A stretch of 64,000 nucleotides of DNA from Microvirga subterranea (GTDB taxonomy: Bacteria; Pseudomonadota; Alphaproteobacteria; Rhizobiales; Beijerinckiaceae): NCBI RefSeq assembly GCF_003350535.1, contig NZ_QQBB01000004.1, positions 355,384 through 419,383 on the forward strand. Direction: 5' to 3'. The notes under the pieces are model-generated. The model ran no database searches. It was given only the letters and a program-made list of their open reading frames with translations, and had not been told where the DNA came from. Positions 32,253 to 41,009 of the stretch are shown here, piece after piece. The position numbers were made by a program, and so were the translations under genes. Positions within the stretch are counted from its first letter, which is position 1; the number at the start of each line of letters is the position of its first letter.

Positions 32253-32393
32253 GTCATTCCGGGGCGGCTCGTTAGCGCCGAGCCCGGAACCCATAATCGC
32301 CGAAGATGCAGGAAGAGGCGGGACGCTGATCGTCCATTCCGGAAATGCTTGTGTTTGTGGGTTCCGGGCTCCGCTTTGCGGCCCCGGAATGAC
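32253..32393. repeat. 141-bp palindromic intergenic repeat, copy 4
   Basis: Starts GTCATTCCGGGGC and ends GCCCCGGAATGAC, with inner GAGCCCGGAACCCA and TGGGTTCCGGGCTC. It has the same plan as 27524-27663. It lies between pyrF and the first DUF1330 gene, both on the minus strand. Confidence 0.8.
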
Positions 32394-32403
32394 GGTATGG
32401 ACC

Positions 32404-33144
32404 TCAAACCGCCCCGGCGATCTCCGCCACGATGGCCTCGGCCGACGCGCGCGGATCCGCTGCCTTGATGATGGGCCGCGCCACCACGAGGTGATCGGCG
32501 CCGAGCCGGATGCCCTCGGCAGGCGTCACGATGCGCTTCTGGTCGCCGGCCTCCGCGCCCGCCGGGCGGATGCCCGGGGTCACGATGAGCCGGTCCGGGC
32601 CGACGACGGCGCGCACGCGCGCGGCTTCAGGGGCGGCGCAGACGATGCCGTCGATGCCGATGTCGCGGGCCTGGACGGCGCGTCGCTCGACGAGCTCGGC
32701 GGGCGTGAGGCCGGGCGCGTAGCCGGCCTCCGCGAGGTCCTGCTGGTCGTAGGAGGTCAGCACGGTGACGGCGAGGATCTTCAGGGACGAGCCGGCCCTG
32801 CCGGCCACGGCCGCCCGCATGGTCTGCGGATAGGCATGGACGGTGAGGAACGTCGCGCCGAGGCGGGCCACCGAGCGCACGCCCTCCTCGACCGTGTTGC
32901 CGATGTCGTGGAGCTTGAGGTCGAGGAAGACCTTCTTGCCCCCGGCGACGAGTTCCCGGGCGAGCTCGAACCCGCCCGCATAGGCGAGCTGGTAGCCGAT
33001 CTTGTAGAAGGTGCCGGCCTCGCCGATCCGGTCGACCGTGCGGCGCGCCTCCTCCACGGAGGGCAGGTCCAGACCGATGATGAGCCTGTCGCGGACGTCC
33101 CCGGCTGGAGTGGAATCCTGGCGGAGGGACATCGCTGTGCTCAT
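32404..33144 (-). CDS. pyrF: orotidine-5'-phosphate decarboxylase
   Basis: The 246-residue protein has the catalytic [14 protein letters not shown] (Lys-Asp network), [13 protein letters not shown] at the start and [11 protein letters not shown] near the phosphate loop. It makes UMP from OMP. ATG 33144 overlaps the stop codon of the methyltransferase gene upstream (ATGA); an in-frame ATG at 33132 is possible. Coupled to pmtA in one operon. Confidence 0.96.
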   Translation of the reverse strand: MSTAMSLRQDSTPAGDVRDRLIIGLDLPSVEEARRTVDRIGEAGTFYKIGYQLAYAGGFELARELVAGGKKVFLDLKLHDIGNTVEEGVRSVARLGATFLTVHAYPQTMRAAVAGRAGSSLKILAVTVLTSYDQQDLAEAGYAPGLTPAELVERRAVQARDIGIDGIVCAAPEAARVRAVVGPDRLIVTPGIRPAGAEAGDQKRIVTPAEGIRLGADHLVVARPIIKAADPRASAEAIVAEIAGAV

Positions 33145-33764
33145 GGGGTGGCGACCTTGTTGTAGACCCAGACGCGGGCCGGGGGGAGATTGCGCCAGAT
33201 GCGGTTCGAGGCGCGGGTGCGGTAGCCCTGCGAGCGGGCCGGGATCGGCGGCACGACCGCATAGGTGAACTGGATGAAGGGGGCGTCCGGATGCATCAGC
33301 GCCTGCGCCGCCTCGAGCAGGTCCAGGCGCTGGTCCATGGGCTTGGTGAAGAGCGGCAGGCTGGAGACGGTCGCGGCCGCCGGTTCTTCGAGGACCCCCG
33401 ACAGGGTCTCGCCCAGGTCGTAGGCGTCGCCCTGGACGATGGTGGCCTTCGGGAAGCGCCGCTTCAGGAGCTGGCAGAAATCCGGGTTGTACTCGACGAG
33501 GACCAGCCGGTCCTGCGCCACGCCCCGGCGCACGAGGGCATCGGTGACCGGGCCTGTGCCGGGCCCGAGCTCGATGATGGGACCGGGGATGCGGGGGTCC
33601 ACGAAGGCCGCCATGGTGCGGGCGAGCATCTTGCCCGACGGCATGACGGCCCCCACCACGAGGGGCCGTTCCAGCCACGACCGGAGAAAGCGGGCTTCGT
33701 CCTCGAAGCGGTCCTTGCCGATCGGCAGCTTCCGGGGCCGTGGCCTTTGGAACGATTGATGCAC
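33141..33764 (-). CDS. pmtA: PmtA-like phospholipid N-methyltransferase
   Basis: A 207-residue class I SAM methyltransferase: motif [20 protein letters not shown], then [21 protein letters not shown] and [13 protein letters not shown], with [13 protein letters not shown] as the family's substrate-side motif. This pattern matches the Sinorhizobium-type PmtA, which methylates phosphatidylethanolamine three times to make phosphatidylcholine. rRNA adenine dimethylases share motif I, but the neighbourhood (dnaJ upstream, pyrF downstream) is the usual one for PmtA in Rhizobiales. The basic N-terminus would favour membrane binding. Confidence 0.85.
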   Translation of the reverse strand: MHQSFQRPRPRKLPIGKDRFEDEARFLRSWLERPLVVGAVMPSGKMLARTMAAFVDPRIPGPIIELGPGTGPVTDALVRRGVAQDRLVLVEYNPDFCQLLKRRFPKATIVQGDAYDLGETLSGVLEEPAAATVSSLPLFTKPMDQRLDLLEAAQALMHPDAPFIQFTYAVVPPIPARSQGYRTRASNRIWRNLPPARVWVYNKVATP

Positions 33765-33801
33765 GTCGGAGGTCCCTCGCGCGGGCGGATCACATCGGTT
33801 C

Positions 33802-33829
33802 TTTAGAACTCAGAGAAAACGACCGTCAA
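33802..33829 (-). promoter_or_regulatory. promoter for pmtA-pyrF
   Basis: On the minus strand TTGACG (plus 33824-33829) and TCTAAA (plus 33802-33807) are separated by 16 bases, directly after the dnaJ stop codon. The start site would be about 30 bases upstream of the pmtA ATG. Confidence 0.5.
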
Positions 33830-33830
33830 G

Positions 33831-34967
33831 CTAAGTGGATCCACTCAGACCGTCGAAGAACTCGCGGACCCGGGTGAAAAAGCCCGAGCTCTCCGGGTTG
33901 TTTTCCTTGGAGCATTCCTGTTCGAACTCCGTCAGAAGCTCGCGCTGGCGCTTCGACAGCTTCTGCGGAGTTTCCACAACAACCTGGATGTAGAGGTCGC
34001 CCACGTCCCGCGAGCGCAGGACCGGCATGCCCTTTCCGCGCAGGCGGAACTGCTTGCCCGACTGGGTGCCCTCGGGAACCTTGACCAGGGCGTCGGTGCC
34101 GCTGAGCGTGGGCACGTGGAACTCGCCGCCGAGCGCCGCCGTCACCATGGAGATCGGCACGCGGCAGAACAGGTCCGCCCCGTCGCGCTGGTAGAACGGG
34201 TGGGGCTTGAGGGACAGGAAGATGTAGAGGTCCCCCGGCGGCCCGCCGCGAAGCCCGGCCTCGCCTTCGCCCGCGAGGCGGATGCGGGTGCCGTCCTCGA
34301 CGCCGGCCGGGATGTTGACCGAGAGCGTGCGCTCGCGGGTCACGCGGCCTGCGCCGCCGCAATTGGGGCACGGATCGTCGATGATCTCGCCGCGGCCGTG
34401 GCAGTTCGGGCAGGTGCGCTCGATGGAGAAGAAGCCTTGCGTCGCCCGCACACGGCCCGCGCCGCCGCAGGTCGGGCAGGCCTTGGGCTTCGAGCCCGCC
34501 TTGGCGCCTGACCCTGCGCAGACCTCGCAGGTGATCGAGGTCGGGATCTTGAGCTCGGCGGTCTTGCCGTGGAAGGCCTCGTCGAGGGAGATCTCCAGGT
34601 TGTAGCGCATGTCGGCGCCGCGCTCGCGGCCACTGGTGCTGCGCCCGCCGCGCCCGCGGGTCTCGCCGAAGAAGTTCTCGAAGATGTCCGACATGAAGTC
34701 GGAGAAGTCGTTGCCGAAGCCGGGGCCACCCGCGCCGCCATTGGCGAAGGCCGCATGGCCGAAGCGGTCGTAGGCCGCTCGCTTCTGCGCGTCGGAGAGG
34801 GTCTGGTACGCCTCGTTGATTTCCTTGAACTTGACCTCGGCCTCGTGGTCGCCCGGGTTGCGGTCCGGGTGGTACTGCATCGCGAGCTTGCGGAAGGCGG
34901 ATTTCATCTCCGCTTCGGTGGCGGTCTTCGCGACGCCGAGAACCTCGTAATAGTCACGTTTGGACAT
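33831..34967 (-). CDS. dnaJ: chaperone protein DnaJ
   Basis: The 378-residue protein is a full type I Hsp40. The J domain has [23 protein letters not shown], followed by a Gly/Phe-rich linker ([17 protein letters not shown]). Four zinc-binding CxxCxGxG repeats run from about residue 145 to 205 ([32 protein letters not shown]), then come the substrate-binding C-terminal domains. It stimulates the DnaK ATPase and delivers clients. A terminator-like hairpin separates it from dnaK. Confidence 0.98.
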   Translation of the reverse strand: MSKRDYYEVLGVAKTATEAEMKSAFRKLAMQYHPDRNPGDHEAEVKFKEINEAYQTLSDAQKRAAYDRFGHAAFANGGAGGPGFGNDFSDFMSDIFENFFGETRGRGGRSTSGRERGADMRYNLEISLDEAFHGKTAELKIPTSITCEVCAGSGAKAGSKPKACPTCGGAGRVRATQGFFSIERTCPNCHGRGEIIDDPCPNCGGAGRVTRERTLSVNIPAGVEDGTRIRLAGEGEAGLRGGPPGDLYIFLSLKPHPFYQRDGADLFCRVPISMVTAALGGEFHVPTLSGTDALVKVPEGTQSGKQFRLRGKGMPVLRSRDVGDLYIQVVVETPQKLSKRQRELLTEFEQECSKENNPESSGFFTRVREFFDGLSGST

Positions 34968-35125
34968 GTCAGTCGCCCCTTGAGGCGGCGGGCCGCCCCG
35001 TCATGCCGAGGATCCGGCGCCGGGATGCGCGCCCGCCGGTCGGGGGCAGCGGTGTAAGGGCGTCGCGGATCTGGGTCGGCATGTCGATCATCGTTGTTTT
35101 TGAACCTTTCAACCCGTCTTTCATG

Positions 35126-35158
35126 AAAACGGCACCCGGCCATAGCAACCGGGTGCCG
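35126..35158 (-). terminator. intercistronic terminator between dnaK and dnaJ
   Basis: A 10-bp stem CGGCACCCGG/CCGGGTGCCG (35130-35139 with 35149-35158, 9-nt loop) is followed on the minus strand by TTTT. It lies 26 bases after the dnaK stop codon and 159 bases before the dnaJ start. It could lower dnaJ expression relative to dnaK. Confidence 0.7.
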
Positions 35159-35183
35159 CATTCTTCAAGACGCCGTCATGGGA

Positions 35184-37103
<1,920 letters not shown>

Positions 37104-37226
37104 GGCGGGATCCCTCACTTTCAAGCAGACCGCCGAGCCCAAAAAAGCAGCTCGGCCCATGGCTGTTATGGTTGAACATTCACGTGCCAGGATCCGTCCG
37201 ATGCCGGCCGTTCCTGTGCTGGCGCT

Positions 37227-37255
37227 GATATAAGAAGGGCTCTTGAGGCCTGCAA
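37227..37255 (-). promoter_or_regulatory. candidate dnaK promoter, sigma-70/sigma-32-like
   Basis: On the minus strand TTGCAG (plus 37250-37255), 17 bases and TATATC (plus 37227-37232) give a weak sigma-70 match. The same stretch reads CTTGCAG and CCCTTCTTATA, which resembles a heat-shock sigma-32 promoter. The predicted start lies about 115 bases upstream of the dnaK ATG. Confidence 0.4.
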
Positions 37256-37304
37256 GACGATCTTGAAGGCTTGTTTCGCCCGCTATCCGTCGGAAGGAGG
37301 GCTG

Positions 37305-37318
37305 TTGCAGCTCTGCAA
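37305..37318. promoter_or_regulatory. palindrome TTGCAG-N2-CTGCAA, second copy
   Basis: The same 6-2-6 palindrome as at 4355-4368, here TTGCAG-CT-CTGCAA, preceded by G and followed by TAG in both places. It lies in the divergent gap between dnaK (202 bases away) and the first small membrane-protein gene (135 bases away), so the target gene is uncertain. Confidence 0.5.
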
Positions 37319-37382
37319 TAGGGACAATCACGCGACCCCCCTAATCCTCCTTCGGAGACCATTCATAATCGGATTTAGTGCC

Positions 37383-37412
37383 GGAACGCATCGTTATGTG
37401 ATACCGTATAGG
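37383..37412 (+). promoter_or_regulatory. candidate promoter of the first small membrane-protein gene
   Basis: GGAAC (37383-37387), 17 bases and CGTATA (37405-37410) approximate the EcfG general-stress promoter form GGAAC-N16/17-CGTT, with one mismatch in the -10. Independently, GATAC-N2-TATA (37400-37410) recurs at 37774-37784 upstream of the paralogous second gene, which lacks the GGAAC. The conserved TATA block is therefore the better-supported part. Confidence 0.4.
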
Positions 37413-37452
37413 TTATCTTTCCGGGCTTCATCCGCATGGTCGGACGGGTCCC

Positions 37453-37719
37453 ATGGTCGATATCATCGTGGCTATCGTATTTGCGGCAATCGGCAGCCTC
37501 CTGCTGCTTTCAGCCATTCGTTTCAGGCGATCCGGTCAACGGGACGGGTTCTGGATCTCCCTCGCCGGAAGCCTTCCTTTCGTCGTAGCATCGGGTTGGG
37601 TTCTGTGGAACGGGCTGCCTACGTCCGGCCCTGATGGGCCTGTGGATCAGGCCATAGGGTTTCCTCCTGGATGGCATTGCACCAGCGGTCGCTACAAGTT
37701 CTGTATCCGGGAGCCTTAG
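37453..37719 (+). CDS. small two-helix membrane protein with Cys tail, paralogue 1
   Basis: An 88-residue protein of unrecognised family. Hydrophobic segment 1 spans about residues 3-21 (IIVAIVFAAIGSLLLLSAI), a short charged loop carries RRSGQRDGFW, and segment 2 spans about 36-53 (SLPFVVASGWVLWNGLP). A soluble C-terminal tail of about 33 residues has two Cys (GWHCTSGRYKFC). The next gene encodes a paralogue sharing IVFAA-like, W-x2-LA-x-SLPFV, VLWNGLP and GWxC...GRYxxFC blocks. The helix hairpin would place both Cys on the same side as the N-terminus. If that is periplasmic, a disulfide is possible. Function unknown. Confidence 0.75.
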   Translation: MVDIIVAIVFAAIGSLLLLSAIRFRRSGQRDGFWISLAGSLPFVVASGWVLWNGLPTSGPDGPVDQAIGFPPGWHCTSGRYKFCIREP

Positions 37720-37750
37720 AATGTCGGCCCAGCGACCCATGGCTGAAGAC

Positions 37751-37766
37751 ATGGCGATCGCCATGC
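37751..37766. promoter_or_regulatory. 16-bp perfect palindrome upstream of paralogue 2
   Basis: CATGGCGATCGCCATG is a perfect palindrome whose right end lies 14 bases before TATAAC (37781-37786). It would cover the -35 position of the second gene's promoter and could bind a dimeric regulator. There is no counterpart before the first paralogue. Confidence 0.45.
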
Positions 37767-37819
37767 CTGAAAGATACTCTATAACCTTGTCTTGATTCCT
37801 GTGGAACAGGAGCAGGGCC

Positions 37820-38071
37820 ATGACCGCCATCATGGTCATCATATTTGCTGCGGTCGCCGGGTTCTTCCTCTTCCACGCCTTCAACCTGGCGCGGCTCGGC
37901 GACTGGGACCGAGTCTGGGTGCTCCTGGCGGTCAGCCTGCCTTTCGTGGCCGGATCCTGCTTCGTTCTATGGAACGGGCTTCCTGCTCACGACGTATCCG
38001 CGGTCAGCACCAACCACTCCGGTTGGCGCTGCGTTGGGCGGTACACCGATTTCTGCTACCGCCAGCCGTGA
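37820..38071 (+). CDS. small two-helix membrane protein with Cys tail, paralogue 2
   Basis: An 83-residue protein with segment 1 at about 4-22 (IMVIIFAAVAGFFLFHAF), the loop ARLGDWDRVW, segment 2 at about 33-50 (LAVSLPFVAGSCFVLWNGLP) and a Cys-bearing tail (GWRCVGRYTDFCYRQP). An extra Cys lies in helix 2. It is clearly a tandem duplicate of the gene 100 bases upstream, and the promoter block GATAC-N2-TATA is shared. The ribosome site is AGGAGCAGGGCC. Function unknown. Confidence 0.78.
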   Translation: MTAIMVIIFAAVAGFFLFHAFNLARLGDWDRVWVLLAVSLPFVAGSCFVLWNGLPAHDVSAVSTNHSGWRCVGRYTDFCYRQP

Positions 38072-38082
38072 GGCCGGAGATG

Positions 38083-38214
38083 CTAAACCCGGCCCTGCCC
38101 GGCCTCCCACCCCAAAATCGCCTGCTTGCGGGTCAGGCCCCAGTGATAGCCGGTGAGCGGCCTAGCACCCGGTGGCATGGAGCCACGAACGGGATTAGGT
38201 TCTTGCCCATGCCC
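38083..38214 (-). pseudogene. remnant of O6-alkylguanine-DNA alkyltransferase C-terminus
   Basis: Read on the minus strand, the segment repeats the last part of the Ada-like gene at 28577-29473: GGGCAAGAACC..., TTCGTGG, the PCHRV active-site codons, then TGYHWGLTRKQAILGWE and a stop at 38083-38085. About 10 bases are missing after the active-site Cys codon, between two CGCTC repeats, which shifts the frame. Nothing upstream of the active site remains, because alkB coding begins there on the other strand. The first codons of alkB overlap the remnant. Confidence 0.85.
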
Positions 38215-38829
38215 GCCCTCACCCTCGCGCCCGGCCTCGTCTACCATCCCGACTACCTCGACCGCCCGGCGCAGGAGAACCTGCTGGCGGCCTTGCGCGG
38301 GATCACCCGGGCGGCGCCGCTCTACGTGCCGCGCATGCCCCGCACGGGCAAGCCGTTCTCCGTGCGCATGACCAACTGTGGGGCGCTGGGCTGGGTGTCG
38401 GACGTCGACGGCTACCGCTACCAGCCGACCCATCCGGAGACGGGCGCGCCGTGGCCGCCGATGCCCGGTCAAATCCTTCGGGCCTGGGAGGAGCTGAGCG
38501 GCTATCCCCATCCGCCCGATGCCTGCCTGGTCAATTTCTACGAGCCCTCGGCCCGCATGGGACTGCACCAGGACAAGGACGAGGAGGAGTTCGACGCCCC
38601 GGTCGTGTCGCTCTCCCTCGGCGACACCGCCCTCTTCCGCTATGGCGGCCTCGACCGGAAGGACCCGACCAAATCGGTGCGCCTGCGCTCGGGCGACGCC
38701 ATCGTTTTCGGCGGCCCGGCGCGGCTGATCCACCACGGGATCGACCGGCTCCTCCCCGGAACCTCGGACCTGCTGCCGCAGGGGGGCCGGCTCAATCTGA
38801 CCTTGCGCCGGGTGAAGGTGCCGCTTTAA
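38209..38829 (+). CDS. alkB: AlkB-type 2-oxoglutarate-dependent DNA demethylase
   Basis: A 206-residue Fe(II)/2-oxoglutarate dioxygenase. The iron ligands are HQD (near residue 119, in MGLHQDKDEEEFDAPVVSLS) and a distal His in RLIHHGIDRLL. The RLNLTLRRV end supplies the two Arg that bind 2-oxoglutarate and substrate. It oxidatively removes 1-methyladenine and 3-methylcytosine lesions. ATG 38209 begins the conserved MPALTLAPGLVYHPDYLD. It sits beside the alkyltransferase remnant, suggesting a former alkylation-repair cluster. Confidence 0.94.
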   Translation: MPALTLAPGLVYHPDYLDRPAQENLLAALRGITRAAPLYVPRMPRTGKPFSVRMTNCGALGWVSDVDGYRYQPTHPETGAPWPPMPGQILRAWEELSGYPHPPDACLVNFYEPSARMGLHQDKDEEEFDAPVVSLSLGDTALFRYGGLDRKDPTKSVRLRSGDAIVFGGPARLIHHGIDRLLPGTSDLLPQGGRLNLTLRRVKVPL

Positions 38830-38859
38830 GCCTAGGAGACAGACATTCCGGAGGACCGC

Positions 38860-39804
38860 ATGGGACTGAAAGGTTTCGCTGCCGCCGCCATCGGCTTCAC
38901 CCTCTCGATCGGGACCGCGCTTGCGGCCGAGCCCGTCTTTCCGCCCGCCTCGCGGGTCGGCATCGTGCCGCCGCAGGACATGGTGCTCTCGAAGCGCTTC
39001 AACGGCTTCGAGAACGAGGAGCGGGCCGCCGCCATCACCATCTCGGAGATGCCTCCGGCCGCCTACGACCAGCTCACGGCGGGCCTGACCAAGGAGGCGC
39101 TCAAGCACCAGGGCCTCGACGTAAAGGCCCGCGAGACCGTGAAGGTGGGCGACAAGACCGGCGTTCTCATCGCCGGCGCCATGACCGGGCCGGTCAAGGG
39201 CCGGAAATGGGTGCTGGCCGTGAAGGGCAAGGACCTGACGGCGCTCCTGATCGCCCAGGTGCAGGGTGGCCAGGACGGCTACAGCGAGGACCAGATGCGC
39301 AGCGCGCTCAAGAGCGTCGCCCTGCGCGGCCCCATCTCGCTGGAGGAGCAGGTCTCGGCCCTGCCCTTCCGGATCGGCGACAAGGCGGGCTTCCGGCCCG
39401 TGCGGGTGCTGTCGGGCAACTCGATCCTCTTCACCGACGGCCCGAATGACACCATCAAGGCGATGGAGCAGCCGGTCGCCATCATGGCGGCCTCGCTCCA
39501 GCCCCCGCCCCCTCCCGGCGAGCGGCGCGAGCAGTTCGCCAGGGCGGCGCTGAACTCGAACCAGCTTCTTAAGGACGTGGTGTTCGAGCGATCGGAATCC
39601 TTCCGGTTCAAAGGGCAGGACTGGCACGAGATCGTGGCGCGGGCGAAGGACGCGCCCACGGGCGAGCCCATCGTGGTCATGCAGACGATCCGGTTCGAGC
39701 CGGACCGCTACGTGCGCATGGTCGGTCTCGTGCGGGAGGGCGACCGCGACAAAACCCTGCCACGCTTCCGCTCCATCATCGACAGCGTCGACATGAATCC
39801 CTGA
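38860..39804 (+). CDS. secreted protein of unknown function
   Basis: A 314-residue protein with a clear signal peptide (GLKGFAAAAIGFTLSIGTALA-AEP). No known catalytic motif is visible. Two halves of similar plan may be present: residues about 40-150 and 170-314 each end in a hydrophobic strand pair followed by RxxLxSV or RSIIDSV, as in PsbP/DcrB-like folds. A PPPPPGERRE linker divides them. It follows alkB by 30 bases and may be cotranscribed. Role unknown. Confidence 0.75.
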   Translation: MGLKGFAAAAIGFTLSIGTALAAEPVFPPASRVGIVPPQDMVLSKRFNGFENEERAAAITISEMPPAAYDQLTAGLTKEALKHQGLDVKARETVKVGDKTGVLIAGAMTGPVKGRKWVLAVKGKDLTALLIAQVQGGQDGYSEDQMRSALKSVALRGPISLEEQVSALPFRIGDKAGFRPVRVLSGNSILFTDGPNDTIKAMEQPVAIMAASLQPPPPPGERREQFARAALNSNQLLKDVVFERSESFRFKGQDWHEIVARAKDAPTGEPIVVMQTIRFEPDRYVRMVGLVREGDRDKTLPRFRSIIDSVDMNP

Positions 39805-39816
39805 CCCCGCCTGCAG

Positions 39817-40200
39817 TCACCGGGCGGCGTGGATGCTCCGCCGGCCGGGACTCCGCGCCGGCTGCAATCGGGTCACCAAGCTCGCCGCCACCGAGAACAG
39901 CCCGAACAGGACGAAGGGCCAGACCACCTGCCCGGCGAAGCCGAAGCCCCAGGGCGTGATGGCCAGGATGAAGCCGGCCACCCCGTCGAGCACCAGATGC
40001 AGCGGCATCGGCAGCACCGGCAAGAGGCCGAGCTCGTAAGCGGTGACGAGGCTGTAGAGAATGGCGCCCAGGCCGAACGCCACGGCGATCCACCTGGCCG
40101 CCGTGATACCGGCGAAGCCCAGGATCCAGGGGCTTGCGAGGAGCGCGGCGCCCCAGAGATAATCGATGATCCCGTGCACCCGGGTCGGAAGAAAGCGCAC
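39817..40200 (-). CDS. SPW-repeat four-helix membrane protein
   Basis: The 127-residue protein has about four hydrophobic segments and a first repeat YLWGAALLASPWILGFA containing the Ser-Pro-Trp motif of the SPW family; the second half (GFILAITPWGFGFAG) is a degenerate repeat with TPW. SPW proteins are small integral membrane proteins of unknown function. It converges with the secreted protein gene and is followed by nothing in its own direction. Confidence 0.82.
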   Translation of the reverse strand: MRFLPTRVHGIIDYLWGAALLASPWILGFAGITAARWIAVAFGLGAILYSLVTAYELGLLPVLPMPLHLVLDGVAGFILAITPWGFGFAGQVVWPFVLFGLFSVAASLVTRLQPARSPGRRSIHAAR

Positions 40201-40303
40201 CGTCGCCTCCGGACATTGGTTCGGAGGCCAACAGCGCGTGTTCCGGCCGGTTCCGCCGGTGACACGGAAAAGAACCGCCGTGTCAGGTCGGCCGGAACCC
40301 TGC

Positions 40304-40945
40304 CTACGAGGCGGCGGAGGGGGTGTCCGCGCCTTCGGGGCCGGCGCCGTTGGGAGCCTTCGGGCCGCCCTTGGCGACGCCCACGAGGGCTGGGCGCAGG
40401 ACCCGGTCGCCGATCACGTAGCCGGACTGCACCACCTGGACGACCGTGCCGGTGGGGACGTCCGGGTTCGGGACCTCGAACATGGCCTGATGCACGTTCG
40501 GGTCGAACTTCTGGCCCTGCGGGTCGAGCTTCTTGACCCCGTGGCGCTCCAGGGTGTTGAGGAGGTCGCGCTCGGTGAGGTCGATGCCCTCGATCAGGCC
40601 CTTGAAGGCGCCCTCGGCGGTGCCGCGGGCCTCGTCCGGCACGCTCTCGATGGCGCGGCGGACGTTGTCGGCCACGTTGAGCATGTCACGGGCGAAGTTC
40701 GTGACCGCATAGGTGCGGGCATCCACGATCTCCCGCGCCGTGCGGCGGCGCAGGTTCTCCATGTCGGCCATCAGGCGCAGGAGCTTGTCCTTCAGATCCG
40801 CGTTCTCAGCCTGGAGAGCGGCGACCGGATCCGACGCGCCTTGCGGCTGGGCATCGTTCGCGGCGGCGCCGGGAGCACCGGCGGTGGCCTCGGCCGGCTC
40901 GGCCTGCGGGGTCGTGTTCTGGTTTTCCGTGTCGTTCGGCTTCAT
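40304..40945 (-). CDS. grpE: nucleotide exchange factor GrpE
   Basis: The 213-residue protein has the GrpE layout: a disordered Ala/Pro/Glu N-terminus (1-55), a long coiled coil ([30 protein letters not shown]), and the beta domain with [42 protein letters not shown]. It releases ADP from DnaK. It is unlinked to hrcA (57965), although the two are often adjacent in the order. Confidence 0.96.
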   Translation of the reverse strand: MKPNDTENQNTTPQAEPAEATAGAPGAAANDAQPQGASDPVAALQAENADLKDKLLRLMADMENLRRRTAREIVDARTYAVTNFARDMLNVADNVRRAIESVPDEARGTAEGAFKGLIEGIDLTERDLLNTLERHGVKKLDPQGQKFDPNVHQAMFEVPNPDVPTGTVVQVVQSGYVIGDRVLRPALVGVAKGGPKAPNGAGPEGADTPSAAS

Positions 40946-41009
40946 CGTCGATCAACTGAGGTGGGTTTGAAAGGGGTCGGGCCACATATCATGTCCCCGG
41001 CGGCACAAA

